Of a DNA stretch of 64,000 nucleotides, positions 41,070 to 49,585 are shown one piece after another. The notes under the pieces are model-generated. The model saw only the letters and a program-made list of their open reading frames with translations. It made no database searches and was not told the DNA's origin. A program made the translations under genes and the position numbers. Each line of letters begins with the position of its first letter. Position 1 is the stretch's first letter. The stretch is from Pontibacter liquoris. GTDB lineage: Bacteria; Bacteroidota; Bacteroidia; Cytophagales; Hymenobacteraceae. The DNA is taken from NCBI RefSeq assembly GCF_022758235.1, contig NZ_JALEBG010000001.1, forward strand, positions 558,001-622,000. The letters are read 5' to 3'.

Positions 41070-41137
41070 GGGCATGCAGCGGGCATGCCCCCATTAGCTA
41101 CTCCTGTTCTGCCGCATGCCTTGCGGGCCAGAAAAGA
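41070..41137. other. Two hairpins after the 69-aa gene
   Basis: GGGCATGC pairs with GCATGCCC around a short loop (about 41070-41090), then TTCTG-CCGCA pairs with TGCGG..CAGAA (about 41109-41137). Neither has a long T-run, so they may be weak terminators or 3'-UTR structures. Confidence 0.45.
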
Positions 41138-41273
41138 AGCAAAGTATAATCCAGTCCTCTTTACATGAGCAGGCGCTATGGTTCACAGGAATGCTTTAGT
41201 CAAAGGCCATTACAGCTGCCACACCAGGCGCAGGATGCGTAATTCGCAAGCGTAAGTATAGAGGAAGAGTCTC

Positions 41274-41756
41274 TCAGGCTTTTGCCGTTTTCAGGCATTG
41301 GGCCAGCCAGGTAACCGCGTTTGCACGATTATCAAAATTCTGCATTTGTAGCAAAGGAAGGACGCGCTGCTTCAGGTCACGCGCGGAGAGCCGGCTGAAC
41401 ATGTTCTCGGAGTAGACGTGTGCCATGCAGCGGAGCCCTAAATGTACGACCTGCGGAGCCCACTCAAACTCCAGCCAATCGTTTGCATCCGACCAATCGC
41501 CTGTCACCTCACTCTTATCATTTAACAACCCACGCAGCGGGGTTTTGACCAGCAGCTTGGCATATAGCTTGGCAGCGGTCACAATATCGTCGGCGGTAAG
41601 ATGGCCGTGCCATTTCGCCTCTATGCTGTGGTAATGTTTCAGAAACTCCACAAAGGTGTCTCCTGCCACGTTCGTGAGCGAAACAGAAGCAGGCCAGGCG
41701 GCTACCAGTTCGGTAAATTCACAGTAATAAGTAGAAGGGATAGGGTGCGTTTTCAT
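41274..41756 (-). CDS. STAS/SpoIIAA-like hypothetical protein
   Basis: A 160-aa cytoplasmic protein. The start at MKTHPIPSTYYCEFTELVAA is preferred; an upstream ATG adds 19 hydrophobic residues. The layout (YAKLLVKTPLRGLLNDKSEV as the central strand, GDWSDANDWLEFEWAPQVVH and GLRCMAHVYSENMFSRLSAR, closing with NRANAVTWLAQCL) recalls the small STAS/SEC14-like proteins common in Hymenobacteraceae, from memory. Such proteins have no known enzymatic role and may bind ligands or partners. Monocistronic. Confidence 0.65.
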   Translation of the reverse strand: MKTHPIPSTYYCEFTELVAAWPASVSLTNVAGDTFVEFLKHYHSIEAKWHGHLTADDIVTAAKLYAKLLVKTPLRGLLNDKSEVTGDWSDANDWLEFEWAPQVVHLGLRCMAHVYSENMFSRLSARDLKQRVLPLLQMQNFDNRANAVTWLAQCLKTAKA

Positions 41757-41976
41757 GATAACCTGCCCGGTATGAAACAACAGCGGACGCAGCGCTATAT
41801 ATACGAATCCCACCTAATAAACTCCCGGAAAGGCAACGATATTACGTGTAGCCTGCTACAGGCAGGGTGAACCGGGTTGTTTTGTGTAATTTATTGATTC
41901 CTAGAAAGTATGCGCCTGGCGTTTTACAGGTTGCTGCTCAGGTAAGGTGGGTCTGCTGAACGGCAGTGGCAGTTAG

Positions 41977-42348
41977 CTAGTTTTCTACGCGTATCGCTTT
42001 GGCCGTTGCGCTTATACTATCTCCTTTCAGCGGGCTGCCTTCCAGCCAGGCTGCAACAGTAAGGCCTTTGCGCAGTTGTTCCCTTTGTACTGCCTCTCCT
42101 TTAGTGTCTTCCATCAGGGTACTTTTGTCTACTGTTATACTTGCCTGTTTAGCGGGCACCTCCAGGCCCTCCACCGAGGCTACATGTAGCACAAGCATTT
42201 CTGTTTTCTCCTGGCCTGCTGTTATTTCGCTGATGGTGCCGCGCACATCGGGCAGTGTATCGGGCATGCGTTTGGGTTGCTTCCCCCGGCAGCCGGCCAG
42301 TGCAAGCAAAAGCAGGAGCAGTATGCCGTATTGCTGAAAAATTTTCAT
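41977..42348 (-). CDS. Small lipoprotein, unknown
   Basis: A 123-aa lipoprotein: signal and lipobox LLALAGC (Cys about 20). The mature part contains VRGTISEITAGQEKTEMLVL and ASITVDKSTLMEDTKGEAVQ, ending ISATAKAIRVEN, a small beta-barrel-like pattern that vaguely recalls the OB-like DUF3221 group. It starts on the base after the DUF2461 gene stop, so both are co-transcribed. Function unknown. Confidence 0.72.
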   Translation of the reverse strand: MKIFQQYGILLLLLLALAGCRGKQPKRMPDTLPDVRGTISEITAGQEKTEMLVLHVASVEGLEVPAKQASITVDKSTLMEDTKGEAVQREQLRKGLTVAAWLEGSPLKGDSISATAKAIRVEN

Positions 42349-43014
42349 TTAACTAGCTATTTGAGCCCGGTTTAAAAACTGATGCAGGGGCGTTACCTGT
42401 TTATACAATGCCAGCAGCTTTTCGGCAAAGTCAGGCTGCTGTACCTCCTGGTCTGTAAAAAAGTGCAGCGCCTGGTAGCCGTCATACTTCAGCAGGTCAA
42501 TGGCCGGGTGCGTGTGGGCATAGCCTTTGGGTGCCGACTTGCGCTGTACGCCTTGCAGGCCGCCGAACTGCGCTTTAAAGCCCGGCTCTGCCAGAATAGC
42601 TTCCAGCTCGCCGGGGCTGTAGTCTATTTCTTCCCGAATGCGCTGCAATTGCGCCGGAGAAGGACGCCGGATACCGCCGCCTGCCCGCGACTTACCGCCC
42701 GGCTCCAGAATGACGACGTAATTGGCAAAGGCCGAGTGGCGCCCGCCCGGCGAGATACCCGCTGCAAAATGCCCTTTATAGGGTGGCTCTCCTTTTTTAG
42801 AAAAATCGTTTTTATTGATCCGAAAGATTGATGCCGCTGCAGTGGTGGCGTGCAGCGCAGGATCGAGGGTTTTAAGTTGCGCGAGCAGGAAGTTTACCAG
42901 GTCGGTAAAGTCGTTTTTTGCCCGGATATAGTCCTGGCGGTGCAGATCCATCCAGTCCTTGCTGTTGTTTTGCTGTAGCTCCTCTAAAAAGGTCAGGATA
43001 GCAGGTAGGTTCAT
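42349..43014 (-). CDS. DUF2461-domain protein (TIGR02453 family)
   Basis: A 221-aa cytoplasmic protein of the DUF2461 family. Family landmarks are visible: NLPAILTFLEELQQNNSKDW near the start, IFRINKNDFSKKGEPPYKGH (FRxxxDxRFSxxKxPYK region) and YVVILEPGGKSRAGGGIRRP. Function is unknown across the family. It is followed without a gap by a small lipoprotein gene and preceded (18 bp) by a possible 26-aa membrane peptide. Confidence 0.9.
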   Translation of the reverse strand: MNLPAILTFLEELQQNNSKDWMDLHRQDYIRAKNDFTDLVNFLLAQLKTLDPALHATTAAASIFRINKNDFSKKGEPPYKGHFAAGISPGGRHSAFANYVVILEPGGKSRAGGGIRRPSPAQLQRIREEIDYSPGELEAILAEPGFKAQFGGLQGVQRKSAPKGYAHTHPAIDLLKYDGYQALHFFTDQEVQQPDFAEKLLALYKQVTPLHQFLNRAQIAS

Positions 43015-43031
43015 CGGAAGGGAGCAGTTTT

Positions 43032-43112
43032 TTACTTGGGCGTCTTGGCTTTAAACCAAAAGATCCCGACTGCAACGATAATTAACAGGAGTATGATCAG
43101 CATGAAAGTCAT
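43032..43112 (-). CDS. Possible 26-aa single-pass membrane peptide
   Basis: ATG at 43110-43112, TAA at 43032-43034. The product is a single hydrophobic helix, MTFMLIILLLIIVAVGIFWF, with a basic tail KAKTPK, the usual positive-inside pattern of tiny membrane proteins. It lies 17 bp upstream of DUF2461 on the same strand. Size makes chance plausible, so confidence is limited. Confidence 0.4.
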   Translation of the reverse strand: MTFMLIILLLIIVAVGIFWFKAKTPK

Positions 43113-43219
43113 AAGCGTGTCTTTATAGGTCCTGTTCTTTCTACTCTATAAAAAGTCCGCTTGTTGCATGCCGCACCACCAGCGCTTCTTTAAGTTTACT
43201 ATAAAAACAAAGCGCCGTG

Positions 43220-43915
43220 CTAGGCCACGCGCAGGATGGTGTTGTCGAGCAGGGCCTGGCGGATCTGGGTTTCGGAGGTGTAGTAAGACAGGAAGTCGCC
43301 GCGGCGGGGCTGCACCGTGCGTGGTTCCTGGAGCTGCACCACTTTGGCCCGCTTGCCCACGGTTAGCAGCCCGATACCACGGTGCTGGCAGGTCATGATC
43401 AAGTGGGTGGCCAGTGGGTTATGACGGAAAACAAGGCTGCTGATTGAGATGCCCAGCCATTGCTCGTTTGCCGGCGTGTGCTTCAGCTCACCTACCAGAT
43501 GCGCTATTTTGCGCTTTAGATAGAGTTTCTCCAGCACCGAGTGCAGTATAAAACCACCAATGCCGGCCATAAAAGGCAGCACGTATAAGGCTGCCACAAG
43601 GCCGGTTAACTTAGCAGCAAGCACACCAAAGGCAACCAACCCTAAGGCGGTCATATAACGGAACCTGCTAAGCCCCTTTTTCTTATAGCGGGTTAACAAC
43701 AGCGCTATTTTTTCAGAGAGTTGCGTGTTAAGGGTGGCGACAAACAGGCTGTTGTCTGCCTTTTTAAGTGCCAGCAGGCCATCGGCAGTAGCATGCTGTT
43801 TGGTGGTTTCCTGCTTGCCTATCAGAATACCGGCGGTGTTATGGCGGACACAATAGTAGGCGTGCAGGTAGTCATAAGCAAAGTCTTCAATGTTGCTTTC
43901 TTGGGAGGTAGGCAT
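43220..43915 (-). CDS. Hypothetical protein with two membrane helices
   Basis: A 231-aa protein. The N-terminal 80 residues (YLHAYYCVRHNTAGILIGKQ, ATADGLLALKKADNSLFVAT) loosely resemble nuclease-like folds of the NERD/Mrr kind, with a DGLLA-x-K pattern, but the match is weak. Two membrane helices follow (about 86-106 and 108-128), then a soluble C-terminal domain with GISISSLVFRHNPLATHLIM and LSYYTSETQIRQALL. Function unknown; monocistronic. Confidence 0.7.
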   Translation of the reverse strand: MPTSQESNIEDFAYDYLHAYYCVRHNTAGILIGKQETTKQHATADGLLALKKADNSLFVATLNTQLSEKIALLLTRYKKKGLSRFRYMTALGLVAFGVLAAKLTGLVAALYVLPFMAGIGGFILHSVLEKLYLKRKIAHLVGELKHTPANEQWLGISISSLVFRHNPLATHLIMTCQHRGIGLLTVGKRAKVVQLQEPRTVQPRRGDFLSYYTSETQIRQALLDNTILRVA

Positions 43916-44338
43916 ATAGAACGCGGTTAAAAGTCGGGCGTAATTAAGTAAGGCAACAGGCTGACAGACTTGCAGGCTTCTGCTTTTGCAGCTTTTCCTA
44001 AGGTCTTTACGGAAAAGAGACGTACCGCTCCGGGATAATCTCCATGCTTTGCGCTTTCACAAACATAGCTTTTGGGCGATTTAAATGCAATGGAATTCAT
44101 CGTTTTTTCATACGTTTAGCAGGGCGCAAAGCAGGTCGGGTAAAATACAGCGGCAGATTTTATGTATAAACAAGCCGGAACCGGAACACGCCGGTGCATT
44201 GCCGGGTTCCGGTTGTTTATCTGAACAGGGCATATTTCTGTCAGGAGAAGGCAACGGGCATGTGCGGGCGCACTAAAAATTTTATAGCTTTACAAGGCAG
44301 CTGCGCTGCTGCCTCTTAGACCGCGTGAAACATATACT
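43916..44338. other. Divergent intergenic region with an orphan hairpin
   Basis: About 420 bp between a minus-strand gene and the PIG-L gene. It contains the long hairpin at 44166-44220. No consensus promoter or credible small gene is seen. Confidence 0.5.
44166..44220. repeat. Long orphan hairpin
   Basis: ATAAACAA-G-CCGGAACC (44166 onward) pairs with GGTTCCGG-TTGTTTAT (to 44220), with one bulge and a roughly 20-nt GC-rich loop. It resembles a terminator but no gene precedes it closely on either strand. Confidence 0.55.
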
Positions 44339-46873
44339 ATGAAAAAGCACTCTTTGCTATTCCGAACCCTCCGGATCCTGCCCCTGTTGCTCGTTTTATT
44401 ACAGCCGCTGCAGGCGCAAACGCCGGCCAAACACCCGGCCGGCAGCGTGCTGCAGGACCTCAAAAAGCTGCAGGTGCTGGGCTCGGTGCTGTATGTGGCC
44501 GCGCACCCCGACGATGAGAACACCCGCCTGATCGCGTACCTGAGCAACGAAAAACTATACAACACCGGCTACCTGGCCATAACGCGCGGCGATGGCGGGC
44601 AAAACCTGATCGGCCCGGAAATTCGCGAAGACCTGGGCATTATCCGCACGCAGGAGCTGCTGCAGGCCCGGCGTGTAGACGGTGGCCACCAGTTCTTTAC
44701 CCGCGCCAACGACTTTGGCTTTTCTAAAAATCCGGAAGAAACCTTTACTATCTGGGATAAAGAGCAGGTGCTGGCCGACATGGTCTGGGTGATCCGCAAA
44801 TTCCGGCCCGATGTCATGATTACCCGCTTCCCGCCAGATGAGCGCGCCGGTCACGGCCACCACACCGCCTCGGCCATACTTGCCGCCGAAGCATTTGACG
44901 CCGCCGGCGACGCAAGGCGCTTTCCCGAGCAACTGAAATATGTGGAAGTATGGCAGCCCAGGCGCCTGTTCTGGAACACGGGCGTATGGTCGTTTAAAAG
45001 CCAGGAGGAGTTTGAAAAGTTTGGCAAAGACCTGCTTAAAATAGATGTGGGCGGTTATAATCCGCTGTTGGGCAAATCCTATGGCGAGTTGGCCGCCGAA
45101 AGCCGCAGCATGCACAAAAGCCAGGGTTTCGGATCCTCGGGGAGCCGGGGCAGTGCGCTGGAATATTTTCAGCTGGTAAAAGGCGACAAAGCCACGCAAA
45201 GCCTGCTGGAGGGTGTGAACACCACCTGGAGCCGTGTGAAGGGCGGCGAAAAAGTGCAGAAACTGCTGCAGAAAGCCATCGATACCTATCAACCAGCTCA
45301 GTCGGCGGCAGTAGTGCCGACGCTATTAGCTGCAAAAAAAGAACTCGACAAATTGCCCGACAGCTACTGGAAACAAGTGAAAGCAGAAGAACTGCAGGAC
45401 GTGTTGCAGGAAGCGATGGGCTTATACCTGGAGGTTACCGCAAACGATTATGCCGCTACGCCCGGTGGGGAGGTAAAACTGCAGATCGAAGCCATTAACC
45501 GCTCTGCCCTGCCAGTTACGTTGAAGCACGTGCGCTACGCTTTTGCCTCCAAAGACACGACACTCAACTATAACCTGCCGGATAACGAGCCGCTAAAGTA
45601 TAGCACTGCTGCTACGCTGCCGGCTAGTATGCCGTATTCGCAGCCTTACTGGCTCCGCAAGCCGGGCACGCTGGGTATGTTCGCCATCGAAAACCAACAG
45701 GAGGTGGGCATGCCCGAAAATGCGCCTGCCGCGCAGGTAGCCTTCGAGCTGCAGGTAACAGGCCAGCCGCTTACTGTAACCGTGCCGGTGGTATACAAAC
45801 GCACCGATCCGGTAGCCGGCGAAGTATACCGCCCTTTTATCGTGACGCCGCCCGTTTTTGTAAACGTTACCGAGAAAGTATACATGTTTGCCAGCCAGGA
45901 GCCCAAACCGGTGCAGGTGCTGGTAAAGGCCGGCCGTGAAAACCTGGCCGGCAGCCTGCAACTGCAGGTACCACAAGGCTGGCGCACCGAGCCTGCTTCG
46001 GTGCCCTTCACCCTGAAAGAAAAAGGAGGGGAGCTGCTGGTGCGGTTTATGGTCTACCCGCCGCAGGGCCAGCAGGAAGCTCAGTTGCAGGCGGTTGCTA
46101 CCGTAGATGGCAAGAACTACAGCCAGGAGCTCAAAGAGATCAACTACAGCCACATACCGGCGCAGGTCAAATTTCCGGATGCGACGGCAAAGATCGTGAA
46201 GCTCGATCTTAAAAAGCAGGGCCAGCAGATCGGCTACATCATGGGCGCCGGCGACGAGATTCCGGCTAGCCTGCAGCAGATCGGCTATAACGTGACGCTG
46301 CTGGGTGACCAGGACATGCGCCTGAGCCGCCTGCAGCAGTATGATGCCATTATTGTGGGCGTGCGCGCCTACAACACCGTGGGTCGTTTGAAATTCTGGC
46401 AACCGGTACTATTGGAGTACGTCAAGAACGGCGGCAACATGATCGTGCAGTATAACAACAATTCCGGGCTCGTAACGCCTAACATTGCACCGTACCCGCT
46501 CAAGTTGTCCCGCGACCGGGTGACGGTGGAAGATGCGCCGGTACGTTTTCTGGCCCCTGGTCACCCGGTTCTCAACACACCTAACAAGATCACGCAGCAG
46601 GATTTCTCGGGATGGGTGCAGGAGCGCGGCACTTACTTTGCCAACGAGTGGAGCAACGATTTTGTGCCAATCCTATCGTCTAATGATCCCGGCGAAGCGC
46701 CTGCGAACGGAGGGTTACTGGTAGCGCTCTATGGCAAGGGAAACTACATCTACACGGGCTATGCGTTCTTCCGGGAGCTGCCTGCCGGCGTGCCGGGTGC
46801 CTACCGCTTGTTTGCCAACCTAATCTCGTTGGGGAAGAACAACAGCGACAGGAACAGCAAGGCAGCCAAATAA
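44339..46873 (+). CDS. Secreted PIG-L family deacetylase
   Basis: An 844-aa exported protein. Signal peptide 1-27 (ends PLQAQ). The N-terminal LmbE/PIG-L domain (about 45-260) has the zinc motif VAAHPDDENTRL (H56, D59 region) and DERAGHGHHTASAILAAEAF, so it should deacetylate an N-acetyl sugar derivative. A long C-terminal part (about 370-840) has Ig/NEW3-like beta domains and a final flavodoxin- or GATase-like region (YIMGAGDEIPASLQQIGYNV, QYDAIIVGVRAYNT). It probably acts on glycans in the periplasm. Followed 157 bp later by the membrane-peptide and symporter genes. Confidence 0.92.
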   Translation: MKKHSLLFRTLRILPLLLVLLQPLQAQTPAKHPAGSVLQDLKKLQVLGSVLYVAAHPDDENTRLIAYLSNEKLYNTGYLAITRGDGGQNLIGPEIREDLGIIRTQELLQARRVDGGHQFFTRANDFGFSKNPEETFTIWDKEQVLADMVWVIRKFRPDVMITRFPPDERAGHGHHTASAILAAEAFDAAGDARRFPEQLKYVEVWQPRRLFWNTGVWSFKSQEEFEKFGKDLLKIDVGGYNPLLGKSYGELAAESRSMHKSQGFGSSGSRGSALEYFQLVKGDKATQSLLEGVNTTWSRVKGGEKVQKLLQKAIDTYQPAQSAAVVPTLLAAKKELDKLPDSYWKQVKAEELQDVLQEAMGLYLEVTANDYAATPGGEVKLQIEAINRSALPVTLKHVRYAFASKDTTLNYNLPDNEPLKYSTAATLPASMPYSQPYWLRKPGTLGMFAIENQQEVGMPENAPAAQVAFELQVTGQPLTVTVPVVYKRTDPVAGEVYRPFIVTPPVFVNVTEKVYMFASQEPKPVQVLVKAGRENLAGSLQLQVPQGWRTEPASVPFTLKEKGGELLVRFMVYPPQGQQEAQLQAVATVDGKNYSQELKEINYSHIPAQVKFPDATAKIVKLDLKKQGQQIGYIMGAGDEIPASLQQIGYNVTLLGDQDMRLSRLQQYDAIIVGVRAYNTVGRLKFWQPVLLEYVKNGGNMIVQYNNNSGLVTPNIAPYPLKLSRDRVTVEDAPVRFLAPGHPVLNTPNKITQQDFSGWVQERGTYFANEWSNDFVPILSSNDPGEAPANGGLLVALYGKGNYIYTGYAFFRELPAGVPGAYRLFANLISLGKNNSDRNSKAAK

Positions 46874-47030
46874 AGGCATTCGTTTTAGACAATAGACCTC
46901 GCAGCGTGCGCAGCTCCTGCGAGTGTCTGAAGACCGTCAGCCGAGGTATGGCAGGGGCTGTGTAGTCCGAAAAGTAGCTGATGCAGCTTGAAAGTCCTTT
47001 GTACGAATCGCCATTAGTAACAACATCGAT

Positions 47031-47183
47031 ATGGAAGAAAAAGAACAACAGCCTGTAGATACTGAACCGGCACTCTGGAAGCCTCCTTTCTTTAAAAGCT
47101 GGGCAGGGATGTACTGGCTGGTGCTGGGCAACCTGGCTTTTATAATCATCCTGTTTTACATCATTACCAAAGTATACGAATGA
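47031..47183 (+). CDS. 50-aa membrane peptide coupled to sodium:solute symporter
   Basis: ATG at 47031, TGA at 47181-47183. The product starts MEEKEQQPVDTEPALWKPPF and ends in one strong transmembrane helix (SWAGMYWLVLGNLAFIIILF YIITKVYE in two parts). Its stop codon overlaps the symporter ATG (ATGA), so the two are translationally coupled. A small partner subunit of the symporter is a reasonable inference, by analogy with other small-protein/SSS-transporter pairs such as YhdT-PanF. Confidence 0.82.
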   Translation: MEEKEQQPVDTEPALWKPPFFKSWAGMYWLVLGNLAFIIILFYIITKVYE

Positions 47184-48883
47184 GACCACTTGACTGGATC
47201 GTGCTCCTGGGCACCCTGGGCTTTATCGTGATCTACGGGGTATGGAAAACCCGGGGCAGTACGGATATCGAAGGCTACCTGAAAGGCGACAACAGCATGA
47301 AATGGTGGACCATTGGACTGTCTGTAATGGCCACACAGGCCAGCGCCATCACCTTCCTTTCCACGCCTGGCCAGGCTTACGAAGACGGGATGCGCTTTGT
47401 GCAGTTCTACTTCGGGCTCCCCATTGCCATGGTCATCATCTCCATCACGGTTATCCCCATTTTTTACCGGCTCAATGTATACACCGCTTACGAGTTTCTG
47501 GAGAACCGCTTCGACTTGAAGACGCGCACCCTGGCGGCCCTGCTGTTTTTGGTGCAGCGCGGGCTGGCAGCCGGCATCACCATCTACGCGCCAGCCATTA
47601 TTCTTTCCACCATGCTGGGCTGGTCCCTGACGGTAACGATCCTTGTGATTGGGATGCTGGTAATCATCTACACGGTCTCCGGGGGCACCAAAGCCGTGAG
47701 CGTTACCCAAAAGCAGCAAATGGCCGTGATGATTGGCGGTATGCTGGTGGCCGGTATTATGGTGGTTCATTACCTGCCCCAGGACGTGAGCCTGGGCGAT
47801 GCCGTGGCGGTGGCCGGTAAAATGGGCAAGATGAATGTGGTGGATTTTTCCTTCGACTGGAACGACCGCTATAACTTCTGGTCCGGCATAACGGGCGGCC
47901 TTTTCCTGGCGCTGTCTTATTTTGGTACTGATCAAAGCCAGGTAGCCCGTTACCTGGGCGGCAAATCCGTAACCGAAAGCCGGCTGGGGCTGCTCTTCAA
48001 CGGACTGCTCAAGATACCCATGCAATTCATGATTTTGTTCATTGGTGTGATGGTATTTGTGTTCTACCAGTTCAACCAACCGCCGGTATTCTTTAACGAG
48101 GGCGTTAAAAGCAAGGTATATGCCACGCCCTATGCCGGTGAGCTGCGGGCCCTGGAAACCACGTATAGTGCCGCTTTTGCAGAACAAAAGCAAGGCGTGC
48201 AAGACCTGGTTGTTGCTTTAAAGACCGACAACGAAGCCGACATTGCTGCAGCCAAAACAAAAGTCACCAATCTTACGGCCGCTACCAAGGCGGTGCGGGA
48301 AGAGGCGATCGGGGTGATTAAAAAAGCTGCGCCCGAAGCGGAAACCCGCGACACGGACTACGTTTTTATCTCTTTTGTGATGAAATACTTGCCGGCCGGT
48401 CTGGTGGGGCTGTTGCTGGCCGTGATCTTCTCGGCGGCTATGTCGTCCTCGTCGTCGGAACTGAATGCACTTGCCTCCACCACCGTGGTAGACCTCTACA
48501 AACGTTCGGTGAAGCCGTTTGGCGATGCCACTCATTACCTGAATGCCTCCAAATTATTTACCGTCGCGTGGGGACTCATCGCCGTGCTTTTCGCCATTTA
48601 TGCCTCGTTGCTCGACAACCTGATCCAAGCCGTTAATATCGTGGGTTCCATCTTTTATGGCACCATACTCGGCATTTTTCTGGTAGCTTTTTACTTCAAA
48701 CACATCCGAGGCAACGCTGTTTTCTGGGCAGCCGTGCTGGCCGAGCTGGTGGTGCTTTACTGCCATTTCTACACGTCCATCGCTTTTCTGTGGTTTAACG
48801 TGATCGGCTGTGGCTGCGTGATCCTGTTCGGCTTTATCCTTCAGGCTGTGTTGGGTAAAAAGAAAGAATTGGTGGCGCAGTAG
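47180..48883 (+). CDS. Sodium:solute symporter (SSS family)
   Basis: A 567-aa transporter of the SSS/SLC5 fold with about 13 transmembrane helices. TM1-2 region MKWWTIGLSVMATQASAITF and the Na2-site region FSAAMSSSSSELNALASTTV are family hallmarks; ALSYFGTDQSQVARYLGGKS matches the conserved intracellular motif. Unusually, about 90 soluble residues (roughly 300-395, KSKVYATPYAGELRALETTY through EAETRDTDYVF), rich in Ala, Lys and Glu and likely helical, are inserted before the last helices. Substrate unknown. Overlaps the 50-aa peptide gene by 4 bp and lies downstream of the PIG-L deacetylase. Confidence 0.93.
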   Translation: MRPLDWIVLLGTLGFIVIYGVWKTRGSTDIEGYLKGDNSMKWWTIGLSVMATQASAITFLSTPGQAYEDGMRFVQFYFGLPIAMVIISITVIPIFYRLNVYTAYEFLENRFDLKTRTLAALLFLVQRGLAAGITIYAPAIILSTMLGWSLTVTILVIGMLVIIYTVSGGTKAVSVTQKQQMAVMIGGMLVAGIMVVHYLPQDVSLGDAVAVAGKMGKMNVVDFSFDWNDRYNFWSGITGGLFLALSYFGTDQSQVARYLGGKSVTESRLGLLFNGLLKIPMQFMILFIGVMVFVFYQFNQPPVFFNEGVKSKVYATPYAGELRALETTYSAAFAEQKQGVQDLVVALKTDNEADIAAAKTKVTNLTAATKAVREEAIGVIKKAAPEAETRDTDYVFISFVMKYLPAGLVGLLLAVIFSAAMSSSSSELNALASTTVVDLYKRSVKPFGDATHYLNASKLFTVAWGLIAVLFAIYASLLDNLIQAVNIVGSIFYGTILGIFLVAFYFKHIRGNAVFWAAVLAELVVLYCHFYTSIAFLWFNVIGCGCVILFGFILQAVLGKKKELVAQ

Positions 48884-48956
48884 GTGATTAGGTCAATGGA
48901 GTTGCTAGCGCAAGCAGCCAGAAAGCTTGAGAACAGAAATAGTTAATGCTACAGCT

Positions 48957-49540
48957 TCCTGAAGTATAAGCGATGTCGTACCGGGGCCAACCATCCCTGC
49001 CCCTCAGAGCTACGCTCGCTAGCTTCGAACCCGCGTTCTGGCTAGTCTAAGGAGGGGAGTCTGTTGTTAGTACTTGTGAAGTATAAGCGGTGTAATTTAG
49101 GCTTCATCAGCTTTCCACCAAGATCCTTTCAGGATGACAAAAAGAAAGAGGCTGGAGAGTAAGTTTATTCTGGAGTCAAAGTATAAACAGCATAGTTTAG
49201 GAGAAAGAAGAACATCCCCCTACCCCCTTCAAAGGGGGACTTGGTATAAGTTGCAAAGCAAAGAACAGCAGCTATCGAAAGATTCCCAGTCCTTGGGTTG
49301 AGCGCCTTGGTGTGTTGCGGTGCCGCGCATGCGGCAGCCCGCTAGGGCAGCTTCACGCCACAGCGCGAAACGCAAGGACGAGCCCCCGCGGGCTTGGAGC
49401 GCTCCAAAGCAAAAGATGAAACAAGGCAAGTATAAGACTGCGGAATACAGCTCACTACCAAGTATAGCTGGAATATTATACTTGAAAATCAGTTGCTAAC
49501 AAAGTATAGCCGAAGTATAAAACCGAACAGCAACCAGCTC
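48957..49540 (+). repeat. Composite intergenic element, copy 2
   Basis: The second copy, between convergent symporter and methyltransferase genes. It has every module: leader GAAGTATAAGCG, module A (CTCAGAGCTACGCTCGCTAG, about 49003), module B (49120-49139), C-rich module C (49213-49240), structured core (49272-49435) and the AAGTATAGC-rich tail. It is the most complete plus-oriented copy. Confidence 0.9.
49272..49435 (+). ncRNA. Structured core of composite element, copy 2 (candidate RNA)
   Basis: Outer helix GTCCTTG (49289-49295) with CAAGGAC (49373-49379). Apical hairpin TGCCGC-GCAT-GCGGCA (49321-49336) differs from copy 1 on both arms yet still pairs. A second hairpin GCCC-GCTA-GGGC (49337-49348) replaces a longer, less regular segment in copies 1 and 3. 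Palindrome TTGGAGCGCTCCAA at 49394-49407. The RNA label is a hypothesis. Confidence 0.45.
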
Positions 49541-49585
49541 AACCCCTAACCATACTTCAATAATCTGCAAATAAACCCAGACCCG

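Noticed and set aside
41977-42348. Assignment of the 123-aa lipoprotein to DUF3221
   Set aside because: Only a loose beta-strand pattern supports it; without a profile search I leave it unnamed.
47156-48202. 348-codon minus-strand open frame
   Set aside because: Antisense to the SSS symporter; a His/Gly-rich composition typical of mirror frames of membrane proteins.
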